Shown: positions 1 to 8,898 of the stretch, piece after piece | Layout: each line of letters begins with the position of its first letter | Numbering within the stretch: position 1 is the first letter of the stretch | NCBI GenBank assembly: GCA_945860385.1 | Contig: CAMAQD010000002.1 | Span: forward strand, 124,001-188,000 | Source of the DNA: Flavobacterium psychrophilum | Lineage (GTDB): Bacteria; Bacteroidota; Bacteroidia; Flavobacteriales; Flavobacteriaceae | DNA: 64,000 nucleotides | Direction: 5' to 3' | Made by a program: the position numbers and the translations under genes | Notes under the pieces: model-generated | The model's database searches: none | Told to the model about the DNA's origin: nothing | Seen by the model: only the letters and a program-made list of their open reading frames with translations

Positions 1-596
1 AACTAATTCCTGAAGAATCTGCAATTGCCACATTTTGGGATTGCAATCCGTATGCCACAGTTACACAAGGACACATGATGTTTGCTAAGAAGAAAAATAC
101 TCCTGATGCGCATTGGATTAATATTACAAAAATTGCTTTGAAAAAAACAAACGCTGATTTTGAAACTTGTGTTTTTGCTTTTACCAAAACATCTATCGGG
201 ATTTTTGAAAGTTTTATTAGCTGCTGGGATGAAAAGTACAGAAGTAATGTTGTGCGACCTGAAACCTACATTAATCAAAACATAGATGAAAACTGGAGAC
301 CACAATTGCAAACGCCTCCTTTTCCAGAATATACAAGTGGTCATTCCGTAGTTTCTTCCTGTTCTGCCACGATCTTAACAACAATTTTTGGGGATAACTT
401 TAGCTATGTTGATGATTCCGAAGTCTATTTTGGTTTGCCAAAAAGACCTTTTAAATCGTTCAAACAAGCTGCTTCAGAAGCTTCAATTAGTAGACTATAT
501 GGTGGAATTCATTATAGGGCAGCGATTGAAAACGGTGTTGTACAAGGTAATAACATTGGGAATTATATTATTAAGAAATTAAAAATGAAGAAATAA
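1..596 (+). CDS. Vanadium-haloperoxidase-like PAP2 phosphatase (5' end cut by window)
   Basis: The reading frame is open from base 3, so the start lies left of the window and only about 197 C-terminal residues are seen. They hold the three PAP2/vanadium-haloperoxidase motifs: a K-x6-RP motif (KYRSNVVRP), the SGH motif within PEYTSGHSVVSS, and the R-x5-H-x-R region SRLYGGIHYRAA. Family members hydrolyse phosphate esters or, with bound vanadate, oxidise halides; the sequence does not decide between these. An internal ATG at 75 is unlikely to be the start, because similarity to the family continues upstream of it. The next gene starts directly after the stop, so the two are probably co-transcribed. 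Confidence 0.8.
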   Translation, partial: LIPEESAIATFWDCNPYATVTQGHMMFAKKKNTPDAHWINITKIALKKTNADFETCVFAFTKTSIGIFESFISCWDEKYRSNVVRPETYINQNIDENWRPQLQTPPFPEYTSGHSVVSSCSATILTTIFGDNFSYVDDSEVYFGLPKRPFKSFKQAASEASISRLYGGIHYRAAIENGVVQGNNIGNYIIKKLKMKK

Positions 597-1517
597 ATGA
601 TTTCTAGAAAAAAAATTATACTAATTTTGAGTGTTGGGTTTTCTCTTTTTTTAACTTGGTATTTATTTGTAAAAGAAAGCGACTATTGCATCACTTTTAC
701 AGCAAAAACTGCTACTGGCACTATTTTTCAAGGCATTAATGTGTGGTCAACTGCTCAGAAAAAGAGCAAGAATGAGAATTATACCTTTCTTGAAAAAAGA
801 AATTACGAATTCATAAAACAACTAATGAAAAATGGTAATGTAGAAATGGAATACACGTGGAATATAAAATCAATAAACGATTCTATGACTAGTGTTACTA
901 TTGGAATAAAAGATTTGAATCATTCATTGTATAATAGATTAACTGTCCCTTTTTACCCAACCAAATTCAAAACAGAACAAATAGAGAAAATCAAATCTTT
1001 TAAAACGGGACTTGAGGATCATATTGACGATTATAAAATTAAAATTGATGGCGAAAAAACATCAAAAGAAATTTATGTAGCCTATATTTCTTTAAAAAGT
1101 GTTATGCAGGAAAAAGCACAAACTATGATTGGATATGATGCTGAAATTGTGGGGTATTTAGATAGGAATAAAATAAAAATAATCGGTTTTCGTCCTTATT
1201 TAGAAGTTACCAATTGGGATCAGGATAAAGAAATTGTTAGTTTTAATTATTGTTTTCCAATTTCCAAAGACACAAAATATGTTCCCGATAGTAATGTGAA
1301 GTTTAAAACTATACCTGCATTAAAGGGAATTCAGGCAACCTATTATGGCAATTTTAGAACTTCTGACAAAGCTTGGTTTGCATTGTTAGATTATGCAAAA
1401 AAACATGATATCAAACTAGAGAATACTCTACTGGAGCATTTCTTAGACAATCCATTTAATGGCGGTAATGAATTAGAATGGAAAACGGAAATCATTATTC
1501 CTTATGACGTAAAATAA
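597..1517 (+). CDS. Membrane-anchored SRPBCC + GyrI-like effector-binding protein
   Basis: This 306-residue protein has one N-terminal hydrophobic segment (about residues 6-24), so it is probably anchored in the inner membrane with the rest outside the cytoplasm. The middle part resembles a polyketide-cyclase/SRPBCC fold. The C-terminal third (IPALKGIQATYYGNF followed by AWFALLDYAKKHDI) resembles the GyrI-like/AraC effector-binding domain, a small-molecule-binding fold. No DNA-binding domain is present. The ligand is unknown. It starts immediately after the upstream PAP2-like gene and is followed by a strong terminator hairpin, so it is probably the last gene of that operon. The domain calls are by eye. 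Confidence 0.6.
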   Translation: MISRKKIILILSVGFSLFLTWYLFVKESDYCITFTAKTATGTIFQGINVWSTAQKKSKNENYTFLEKRNYEFIKQLMKNGNVEMEYTWNIKSINDSMTSVTIGIKDLNHSLYNRLTVPFYPTKFKTEQIEKIKSFKTGLEDHIDDYKIKIDGEKTSKEIYVAYISLKSVMQEKAQTMIGYDAEIVGYLDRNKIKIIGFRPYLEVTNWDQDKEIVSFNYCFPISKDTKYVPDSNVKFKTIPALKGIQATYYGNFRTSDKAWFALLDYAKKHDIKLENTLLEHFLDNPFNGGNELEWKTEIIIPYDVK

Positions 1518-1548
1518 ATTTTATTTATTCAAAATGAATCTAATATTT

Positions 1549-1562
1549 CGAAAACGTTTTCG
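1549..1562. promoter_or_regulatory. Candidate LacI/GalR-type operator upstream of the sugar operon
   Basis: CGAAAACGTTTTCG is a perfect 14-bp palindrome with a central CG, the typical symmetry of LacI/GalR-family operators, and a near-copy follows at 1570-1581. It stands about 90 bp upstream of the first gene of the sucrose/trehalose operon. The same bases also form the arm of the terminator hairpin, so an operator role is inference. No LacI-family gene is visible in this window. Confidence 0.35.
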
Positions 1563-1585
1563 GTTGCTCCGAAAACGTTTTTTAT
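1551..1585 (+). terminator. Rho-independent terminator built from two palindromic half-arms
   Basis: A perfect 13-bp stem pairs 1551-1563 (AAAACGTTTTCGG) with 1569-1581 (CCGAAAACGTTTT) around the loop TTGCT, followed by a T-rich tail. It sits 33 bp after the preceding stop codon. The left arm overlaps the 14-bp palindrome CGAAAACGTTTTCG at 1549-1562, which also looks like a LacI-family operator. It lies 70-100 bp upstream of the sugar operon. Confidence 0.8.
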
Positions 1586-1650
1586 TTTAATACTATTCTT
1601 ATTATATATTTTACAATTATATTTAAAGATTAATAGGTAAAAAAACATAA

Positions 1651-2949
1651 ATGAAAATAAAATTAAGCTTTTGGCAGATTATCAATATGAATGTCGGTTT
1701 TTTTGGTATTCAGTATAGTTTTGGTCTACAACAAAGTGCAGTCAATCCTATATATGATTTTTTGCACGCAAGTCCAGATCAAATTCCGATATTAAATCTT
1801 GCGGGACCATTAACTGGCTTATTAATTCAACCCATTATTGGTGCGATGAGTGACAAAACTTGGCATCCAAGATGGGGAAGAAGAAAACCTTATTTTTTTA
1901 TTGGAGCATTAATTTGTAGTATTGCCTTATTTCTGTTTCCATTTAGTAGTTCATTATGGATGGCTGCAGGTTTGCTTTGGATTCTGGATGTTGGAAACAA
2001 CACTGCTATGGAACCCTATCGCGCTTTTATTGCAGATACACTCGATGAAGAACAACAACCAATAGGTTTTCAGGCGCAAAGCTTTTTTACAGGTTTTGGA
2101 CAGTTTTTGGCATATATTTCTCTTTTTCTTTTTCCAATTGTTTTTATAGGGTATACAGGGTCGTTACCAACTTGGATTTATGCCTCCTTCTTTTTAGGAG
2201 CAATTCTTTCGGTAACTTCCATTTGGTGGAGTATGAGCAAAACAAAAGAAATCCCTCCAACAGCAGAAGATTTAGCCATTTTAAAAGCAGAACCTTTAAA
2301 TGTTTTTTCGCCTTTCGTTGATATTTATAAAGCCGTTTTAGATATGCCAACAGTGATGTGGCAACTGTTTCTGGTGTATCTGTTTCAGTGGTATGCGATG
2401 ATGTGCTATTGGCAAAACAATTCAAAAAGTATTGCCTTGTCTGTGTGGAATGTAACTCCAAAAGATGTGATGGGTTACGAAAAAGCAGTTGAATGGAATG
2501 GGTTAATTGGCGCTTTTGGCTTCATAGTGACATTTTCTATTGCTTTCTATTTGGCCAAATTAGCCAAAAAACATGGTGCAAAAATGATTCATTTTGCTTG
2601 TCTACTATTAGGAGCTATTTCCTTTTTGTGGTTTCCAATAGTTCAAAATCAATACGTGTTTTTTGCGGTGATTATTGGATACGGTATTGCTTGGGCAAGT
2701 ATGATGGGTATTCCGTATTTGATGGTTGTTGCAGTTGTTCCAAAAGAACGTTATGGGGTTTATATGGGAATTATAAATATGATGATTGTTATTCCAATGA
2801 TTATCCAAAACCTATCCTTTGGTTACATTTTAAAGAACTTCTTAGATAACGATCCTCGTCAAGCAATTCATTTTGCGGGTGTATTATTAGTTCTTGCAGC
2901 TATTTGTACTTTATTAATTAAAATAAAAAACACAAAATTAAGTGAATAA
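1651..2949 (+). CDS. MFS disaccharide transporter, SLC45/GPH-like
   Basis: This 432-residue polytopic membrane protein has about 12 hydrophobic segments. The loop GAMSDKTWHPRWGRRKPY after the first helices is the D-x5-GRRxPY signature of sugar:cation symporters related to plant sucrose carriers and SLC45, found in many Bacteroidota maltose/sucrose loci. It most likely brings sucrose, or another alpha-linked disaccharide, across the inner membrane. It is the first gene of the operon and overlaps the downstream fructokinase by 8 bp, which indicates translational coupling. Substrate assignment rests on the neighbours (fructokinase and sucrose-phosphorylase-type enzyme), not on the transporter itself. 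Confidence 0.8.
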   Translation: MKIKLSFWQIINMNVGFFGIQYSFGLQQSAVNPIYDFLHASPDQIPILNLAGPLTGLLIQPIIGAMSDKTWHPRWGRRKPYFFIGALICSIALFLFPFSSSLWMAAGLLWILDVGNNTAMEPYRAFIADTLDEEQQPIGFQAQSFFTGFGQFLAYISLFLFPIVFIGYTGSLPTWIYASFFLGAILSVTSIWWSMSKTKEIPPTAEDLAILKAEPLNVFSPFVDIYKAVLDMPTVMWQLFLVYLFQWYAMMCYWQNNSKSIALSVWNVTPKDVMGYEKAVEWNGLIGAFGFIVTFSIAFYLAKLAKKHGAKMIHFACLLLGAISFLWFPIVQNQYVFFAVIIGYGIAWASMMGIPYLMVVAVVPKERYGVYMGIINMMIVIPMIIQNLSFGYILKNFLDNDPRQAIHFAGVLLVLAAICTLLIKIKNTKLSE

Positions 2950-3883
2950 TTCCTTAAATAAGATGATAGATATCCTTTGCGTTGGAGAAGTATTAGTAGA
3001 TTTTATTGGGCACCAAGAAAGTGTTCTTATCGACGAAACTAGAGATTATCACAGATACTTAGGAGGTTCTCCTACTAATGTCGCAATGAATTCTACGAGA
3101 TTAGGGTTGAATACTACATTAGTTGCTACTGTAGGGAATGATGGTTTCGGCAGTTATATATTAGATAGATTGTCAAGCGTTGGGGTAAATACCAATCATG
3201 TTAATGTCATAGAAAATAAATCAACAAGCGTTATATTCGTATCACGGTCAGATGGCACACCAGATTTTATTCCTTATCGTGAAGCAGATTGCTGCATTTA
3301 TGAAGAACAAATTTCTGAGCAAATTTTATCAAATACTAAAATATACCATACCACTTGCTTTGCATTAAGTAAAAAACCTGCACAAACAACTATTCTAAAA
3401 AAAGCGCAAGAAGCTTATAACTTAGGATGTCAATTAAGTATAGATGTTAATTATGCCAAAAAACTTTGGAGTAGTCAAGAAGAAGCTTTTCAGGTAATTA
3501 AAACCTACTGCAGTTTTAATCCATTGATTAAAATTAGTGAAGACGATATGGAGCGTCTTTTTGAAAAGGATCTCCCACATGAAGAAATTTTTGATTTTTT
3601 CCATAACCAAGGTGTAGATATTGTGTGCTTAACTTTAGGAAGCAAAGGTGTCAAATTATCTCAAAAAGGGAAAGACATCATACAATTACCAGCGATTAAA
3701 ATTGAAAAAGTAATGGACTCTACAGGTGCTGGTGATGCCTTTTGGTCTGGTTTTCTATTTGCCTATATCAAAGAAAAACCAATTGATGAATGTTTGGGTA
3801 TTGCCTTAAAATTAGCGGCTTTAAAACTGCAAAACGTAGGAAGGTTACCGGATAATATCAATATTCTATCTCAACTTTTATAA
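2942..3883 (+). CDS. PfkB-family carbohydrate kinase, probable fructokinase
   Basis: This 313-residue ribokinase-fold enzyme shows both PfkB signatures: the N-terminal GGSPTNVAMN region and the C-terminal anion-hole/catalytic motif DSTGAGDAFWSG, whose second Asp is the catalytic base. It would phosphorylate a free sugar with ATP. Between a sucrose-type transporter and a sucrose-phosphorylase-type enzyme, fructose released by phosphorolysis is the obvious substrate. The start overlaps the transporter stop. An alternative start at the internal Met8 (MIDILCVGE) would match the usual N-terminus of the family and avoid the overlap. The next gene begins 6 bp downstream. Confidence 0.85.
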   Translation: MNNSLNKMIDILCVGEVLVDFIGHQESVLIDETRDYHRYLGGSPTNVAMNSTRLGLNTTLVATVGNDGFGSYILDRLSSVGVNTNHVNVIENKSTSVIFVSRSDGTPDFIPYREADCCIYEEQISEQILSNTKIYHTTCFALSKKPAQTTILKKAQEAYNLGCQLSIDVNYAKKLWSSQEEAFQVIKTYCSFNPLIKISEDDMERLFEKDLPHEEIFDFFHNQGVDIVCLTLGSKGVKLSQKGKDIIQLPAIKIEKVMDSTGAGDAFWSGFLFAYIKEKPIDECLGIALKLAALKLQNVGRLPDNINILSQLL

Positions 3884-3889
3884 AATAAT

Positions 3890-5623
3890 ATGCAACAAAA
3901 TAATGAAATCAATAATGGTGTAATGCTTAATGCTTACCCAGATAGCATTGGAACCAAATTTAGCGATACCGTGGCGATGCTTAAAATGCCTGAATTTAAA
4001 GATGCTTTTTCTTTATTGTATGTCTTGCCTACTTTTTTTAATAGCGATTTAGACAGGGGTTTTTCAATTATTGATTATAATATTAATAAAGATTTAGTTG
4101 ACACAAATGATTTAAATGATTTAAATGCACTTGATATCAAGTTAAAATTTGATATTGTGTTGAATCATTTATCAGTCGGATCCCCTCAATTTAAAGATTT
4201 ACTACAAAAAGGTGATAAATCTGTTTTTAAAGATTTTTTTATAAATTGGAATGAGTTCTGGGAAGGTTACGGAGTAAAAAACGAAGATGAAATCGTGATT
4301 CCAGAACCACAGTTTCTCAATAAACTGTTTATGAGAAAATCGGGTTTGCCAATATTAAAAGTGCGATTTCCTGATGGATCTGAGCAACCTTATTGGAATA
4401 CCTTTTACCAACAAATAACATACAATCCAATTACTGATGCTGATTTAAAAAGCATTCAAGGATTGACAGATTCATTAAAAACACAAATTGTACAAAAAAT
4501 TAATGATGCTATCGAACAATCTATAGATTTCAGCACGATTGATTTTGAAGATTCTACTAATTTAAAAACAGAAATAGTACAAATTGTTGAGAATAAGCGT
4601 TCCTATTTGGGGCAAATGGATGTAAATGCCAACTCTCCCCTAGTATGGGACTTTTACGAAGAAACACTACAGAAATTAAATAGTTATGGCTGCAATATTT
4701 TGCGATTGGATGCTTTTGCCTATTTGCATAAACAAGTAGGTGAATCAAATTTCTTTAATATACCGGGAACTTGGGAATATTTAGAGCGAATTAAACAAAT
4801 AGCTCAAAAAAATAATTTGATGCTTTTGCCAGAAATTCATGCAGAATACGGACTTCATTTACACGATGAAGTAGCAAACAAGGGCTACACTATTTATGAT
4901 TTTTTCTTACCAGGATTGACCATTCACACCATTGAGAGCAAATCGAGCAAAACCTTATTGGGTTGGGCAAATGAAATTGTTACCAAAGGATATAAAACAG
5001 TTAATATGCTAGGTTGCCACGATGGAATACCTGTTTTGGATTTGAAAGGAAAAGAGGTAAACGGGTCTTATAACAAAGGATTGTTAGAAGATAGTGAGAT
5101 AGAAAAGATCATGAATACAATTATGGAACGTGGTGGTCGTGTAAAAAATCTTTATGACCCATCAGGGAACAAAATTTCGTACTACCAGATAAATGCTACC
5201 TTTTTTAGTGCATTGGGTGAAGATGACCAAAAAATGCTTTTGGCAAGAGCAATACAAATGTTTATGCCTGGGATTCCCCAAGTTTGGTATTTGGATATTT
5301 TTGCTGGAAAAAATAATTATCAAGCAGCAGATAACGGTGGCAGCGCAGGTCATAAAGAAATTAATCGCACCACATTGTCGATGGAAGACGTAACTCAAGG
5401 TTTGACAACAACCATTGTAAAAAAACAACTCGAAATCATTCGTTTAAGAAACACATCAAAGGCATTTTTAGGTCAAGTAGAAATAAATACTGATGTTGAA
5501 GATAAAATTGATATCAAATGGATAAACGATAAAACTGCCATCCATTTAAAGGCCAATCTTGAAACCTATAATTTTACAATTGAGCATCTTGAGAATGAAA
5601 TAAAAACTATTTATAGCTATTAA
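3890..5623 (+). CDS. GH13 sucrose-phosphorylase-type glycosidase (GH13_18-like)
   Basis: This 577-residue alpha-amylase-superfamily enzyme has no signal peptide, so it acts in the cytoplasm. Visible catalytic elements are FDIVLNHLS (conserved region I), RLDAFAY with the predicted nucleophile Asp274, LPEIHAEY with the predicted acid/base Glu315, and GCHDGIP with Asp378. The segment GIPQVWYLDIFAGKN near the C-terminus is typical of sucrose phosphorylases. The expected reaction is sucrose plus phosphate to glucose-1-phosphate plus fructose. GH13_18 also includes glucosylglycerate and sucrose-6-phosphate phosphorylases, so the acceptor is not certain. The fructokinase 6 bp upstream favours sucrose. 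Confidence 0.8.
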   Translation: MQQNNEINNGVMLNAYPDSIGTKFSDTVAMLKMPEFKDAFSLLYVLPTFFNSDLDRGFSIIDYNINKDLVDTNDLNDLNALDIKLKFDIVLNHLSVGSPQFKDLLQKGDKSVFKDFFINWNEFWEGYGVKNEDEIVIPEPQFLNKLFMRKSGLPILKVRFPDGSEQPYWNTFYQQITYNPITDADLKSIQGLTDSLKTQIVQKINDAIEQSIDFSTIDFEDSTNLKTEIVQIVENKRSYLGQMDVNANSPLVWDFYEETLQKLNSYGCNILRLDAFAYLHKQVGESNFFNIPGTWEYLERIKQIAQKNNLMLLPEIHAEYGLHLHDEVANKGYTIYDFFLPGLTIHTIESKSSKTLLGWANEIVTKGYKTVNMLGCHDGIPVLDLKGKEVNGSYNKGLLEDSEIEKIMNTIMERGGRVKNLYDPSGNKISYYQINATFFSALGEDDQKMLLARAIQMFMPGIPQVWYLDIFAGKNNYQAADNGGSAGHKEINRTTLSMEDVTQGLTTTIVKKQLEIIRLRNTSKAFLGQVEINTDVEDKIDIKWINDKTAIHLKANLETYNFTIEHLENEIKTIYSY

Positions 5624-5726
5624 TGTTAATAATCGAAATTGGTTTTGTTTAGGGAACATATTATAAAGTTCCAACTTACTGAAATGATAACCATTCAAGA
5701 ATATTATAAACTAGAAAAAGAAATAA

Positions 5727-6947
5727 ATGAAGAAAAACTCCATTAAAATAGCAATGTATCTCAACTATTTTGTTTTCGCAATTTTGCTAAACAGTGTTGG
5801 AATTGTTATCCTAAAATCACAAAAAAATTATGGAGTCAATGAAATTCAAGCTAGTATATTAGAAGCTTTTAAAGATTTACCAATTGCCATTGTCTCTTTT
5901 TTAATCGCATCCTTTCTTCCCAGAATTGGGTATAAAAAAGCAATGCTAATTGGATTAGGATTAGTAACTTTTGCTTGTATAAGCATGTATTTTGGAAATT
6001 CATTTGACACTGCTAAATTACTTTTTGCCACTGTTGGTGTATCATTTGCATTAATAAAAGTATCCGTGTATTCTCTAATAGGAACCATTACAGAAAATCA
6101 AAAAGAACATAATAGCCTGATGAGCAGTATCGAAGGTGTATTTATGATTGGGATTGCCTTGGCTTATTTCCTGTTTCCAGCCTTTAATTCTGAAACTAAT
6201 CCTGACGCTTGGCTGAATGTATATTTATTCTTGGCACTTATTTCTTTGTTATCATTCGGGTTTTTGTTTTTTGCAAAATTCGAAAATCAAACTCAAATTC
6301 CGGGTGTTGATTTAGCTGATGATTTTAGACAAATGTTCAAATTATTTGCAAAACTTTTAACTATCGTTTTTGTAATCAGCGCTTTTTTGTTTGTGATGAT
6401 TGAGCAAGGAATTATGACTTGGTTACCCACATTTAATGACAAAGTACTTCATCTTCCAGAAAATATCAGCATTATGATGGCGAGTATTTTGGCCATTTCA
6501 TTAGCTGCGGGAAGACTTTTAGCAGGACAAATCACAAAGAAAGTCGACTGGATTTGGGTATTGGTTTTTTGTATTATTAGTGCAATGCTTATCGTGTTAT
6601 TCGTGCTGCCAAAAACAGTTGGATTACAAGTTGTAAATATCAATTCGCTAAGCGATATTCCATTGATAGGTTTTGCTTTTCCGCTTGTAGGGTTGTTTAT
6701 CGCGCCAATTTATCCATTGCTAAATTCGGTTATTTTAAGTGCATTACCAAAAAAATTACACAGTTCAATGACTGGATTAATTGTTGTTTTTTCTGCACTT
6801 GGCGGAACAATTGGTTCCAGAATAATCGGTTGGTTATTTATGAATCAAGGGCCTGAAAATGCGTTTTATTTTACTTTGGTTCCAATGACATTATTATTGA
6901 TTTCATTTTTTATATTAAAAAAATTAACATCCAAAAATGAAATTTAA
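5727..6947 (+). CDS. MFS transporter, probable sugar permease (trehalose candidate)
   Basis: This 406-residue integral membrane protein has about 12 hydrophobic helices and the MFS two-bundle layout. It lacks the GRRxPY signature of the first transporter in this operon, so it belongs to a different MFS branch (FucP/GGP-like in general look). Its 3' end overlaps the start of the trehalase gene by 11 bp. That tight coupling suggests it imports the trehalase substrate. The 103-bp gap upstream has no convincing terminator, so it can be part of the same operon as the sucrose genes. The substrate is inferred from context only. Confidence 0.7.
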   Translation: MKKNSIKIAMYLNYFVFAILLNSVGIVILKSQKNYGVNEIQASILEAFKDLPIAIVSFLIASFLPRIGYKKAMLIGLGLVTFACISMYFGNSFDTAKLLFATVGVSFALIKVSVYSLIGTITENQKEHNSLMSSIEGVFMIGIALAYFLFPAFNSETNPDAWLNVYLFLALISLLSFGFLFFAKFENQTQIPGVDLADDFRQMFKLFAKLLTIVFVISAFLFVMIEQGIMTWLPTFNDKVLHLPENISIMMASILAISLAAGRLLAGQITKKVDWIWVLVFCIISAMLIVLFVLPKTVGLQVVNINSLSDIPLIGFAFPLVGLFIAPIYPLLNSVILSALPKKLHSSMTGLIVVFSALGGTIGSRIIGWLFMNQGPENAFYFTLVPMTLLLISFFILKKLTSKNEI

Positions 6948-8793
6948 ACTCAACATAAACCAAACAATTCAACAACTTTTAGAGCAAGAAGATACTGATG
7001 GCGATAAAAGAATAACTATTGAAGATAAAGGCCCAAAACATTTTACGTTAAAAAATACGACCGACGAAATTACTATCGAAGGCACTTATTATCTTTCCAA
7101 TCTTCTACAAGAATTAGTTCTAGCCAAAGAAAATAGCAAAGAATATATTGAAACAGATACCGTTTTTGACCTTCCGGCAAATCGGATTTCGAAAATGATT
7201 CGCAATTATTTTTGGGATGGTTTAACGAGAACTTTGGACGAAAAAGGGTTGAAAAAACTATTAATAGATTCCAAATCAAAAACCGACCAACCCATAATTT
7301 ATATTCCTTTTACAGACAATTTTGGATGGCAATATTTTCGAAAATTAGCACCCATATTCAACCTGAAAGTAGTTCAATTGCCAAGAATTATTACGCCAGA
7401 ATATGTAAGCAGCATCAACGAGGAAGGAGGAATTTTGGCTTTGGCTATAAAAAAGGAAGGTCAAAATATGGAAGGATATCCATTTGTAGTTCCAGGAGCA
7501 CGATTTAATGAAATGTATGGTTGGGACAGTTATTTTGAAAATATTGGATTACTAATTGATGGAAAATTAAACTTAGCCAAAAGTATGGTCGAAAATTTTG
7601 ACTATCAAATTACCCATTACGGCAAAATTCTCAATGCAAACAGGTCCTATTATCTTACGAGAACGCAACCTCCGTTTTATTCCAGTATGATTCGTCAAGT
7701 TTATGAAGCAATGACTGTTAAAGACCAGGAATGGTTGCGCAAAAAACTCGAAATTTGCATCCAAGAATACGAAACCGTTTGGATGGAAAACGGAAAAAGG
7801 CTCGTCGAAAATGGACTAAATCGCTATTTTGCACAAGGAATTGGTTTGCCTCCTGAAACCGAATCTGGTCATTATGATGGAATTCTGAAACCATTTGCCG
7901 AAGCCGCAAATTTGTCGATTTCTGAGTATGAAAAGCTATATTATCATCGAAAAATAGAAAACAAAACCCTCGATGCCTATTTTGTGCACGACCGAAGTGT
8001 TCGCGAAAGTGGTCACGACACAAGTTATCGAATAGAAGGAAATTGTGCCCATTTGAATGTAGTCGAACTCAACGCCATGTTGTATAAATATGAAACCGAT
8101 TTTGCCGAATTAATTGCCCTATATTTTGATAATTATTTTGAATACAACAATAAAATTTACAATAAAAAGTACTGGGCAAAAAAAGGGGAGAGTCGAAAAA
8201 AACTAATGAATCGGTTACTTTGGAATGAACAAGAAAGTTGCTTTTTTGACTATAATTTTAAAACTCAAAAACAAAATATTTTTCTATCGGCAACCAGCTT
8301 TTTCCCGCTTTGGGCAAAAATAGCAACCCAAGAACAAGCCGATAAAATGATTGAACGGTGTTTACCTAAATTGGTGTTTTTAGGAGGAATAGCAGGTTGC
8401 TCCGAAGAGGCACTTTCAACTGTTTCGAAAGACCAAATGCAACGACAATGGGATTTTCCAAACGGTTGGCCTCCCCATCAAATGATTATTTGGCAAGGCT
8501 TAATCAATTATGGATATGAAGAGAAAGCTCAGGAATTGATATACAGATGGCTTTGGACGATTACAAAAAACGCTAGCGATTACAACGGAACTGTTCCAGA
8601 AAAATTCGATGTGGTAAGTGCTTCGCACAAGGTTTTTGCTGAATATGGCAATCAAGGAACCGATTTTGAATATATCAGTCGAGAAGGGTTTGGCTGGATG
8701 AATGCGTCTTTTCAATTGGGACTGTCTCTTTTAAATGAAGATTTAAAAACTAAATTAAATCAATTAATTAATCCAAATGAGTTGTTTGATTAA
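6937..8793 (+). CDS. GH37 trehalase with an N-terminal EF-hand-like loop
   Basis: This 618-residue enzyme carries trehalase signature 1 (PGARFNEMYGWDSYF, residues 186-200) and signature 2 (QWDFPNGWPP, residues 504-513). It should hydrolyse trehalose to two glucose units. No signal peptide is seen, so it is probably cytoplasmic. Residues 19-30 (DTDGDKRITIED) have the D-x-D-x-D spacing of an EF-hand calcium loop and closely resemble the calcium-binding stretch of fungal neutral trehalases of the Nth1 type. E. coli TreA/TreF lack such a loop as far as I know. The gene overlaps the upstream MFS gene and is followed by a terminator. Confidence 0.88.
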   Translation: MKFKLNINQTIQQLLEQEDTDGDKRITIEDKGPKHFTLKNTTDEITIEGTYYLSNLLQELVLAKENSKEYIETDTVFDLPANRISKMIRNYFWDGLTRTLDEKGLKKLLIDSKSKTDQPIIYIPFTDNFGWQYFRKLAPIFNLKVVQLPRIITPEYVSSINEEGGILALAIKKEGQNMEGYPFVVPGARFNEMYGWDSYFENIGLLIDGKLNLAKSMVENFDYQITHYGKILNANRSYYLTRTQPPFYSSMIRQVYEAMTVKDQEWLRKKLEICIQEYETVWMENGKRLVENGLNRYFAQGIGLPPETESGHYDGILKPFAEAANLSISEYEKLYYHRKIENKTLDAYFVHDRSVRESGHDTSYRIEGNCAHLNVVELNAMLYKYETDFAELIALYFDNYFEYNNKIYNKKYWAKKGESRKKLMNRLLWNEQESCFFDYNFKTQKQNIFLSATSFFPLWAKIATQEQADKMIERCLPKLVFLGGIAGCSEEALSTVSKDQMQRQWDFPNGWPPHQMIIWQGLINYGYEEKAQELIYRWLWTITKNASDYNGTVPEKFDVVSASHKVFAEYGNQGTDFEYISREGFGWMNASFQLGLSLLNEDLKTKLNQLINPNELFD

Positions 8794-8832
8794 TTAAATT
8801 CAAATCACTAATTACAGTTTAATTCAAATTAT

Positions 8833-8868
8833 AAATTCCATTTCGAAGCAATTTGAAATGGAATTTTT
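8833..8868 (+). terminator. Terminator of the sugar operon
   Basis: A 12-bp perfect stem (AAATTCCATTTC at 8833-8844 with GAAATGGAATTT at 8855-8866) around a 10-nt loop, ending in a T run, lies 40 bp after the trehalase stop. Confidence 0.8.
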
Positions 8869-8879
8869 GTCTACATTTG
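8853..8879 (+). promoter_or_regulatory. Flavobacterial promoter for tag
   Basis: The -7 box TACATTTG (8872-8879) fits the Bacteroidota TAnnTTTG consensus, with a TTG at 8853-8855 as a possible -33 element (16-bp spacing). The leader before the tag ATG would be about 14 nt. The -33 element overlaps the preceding terminator. Confidence 0.5.
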
Positions 8880-8898
8880 AAACTCAAATCCCACGAAA

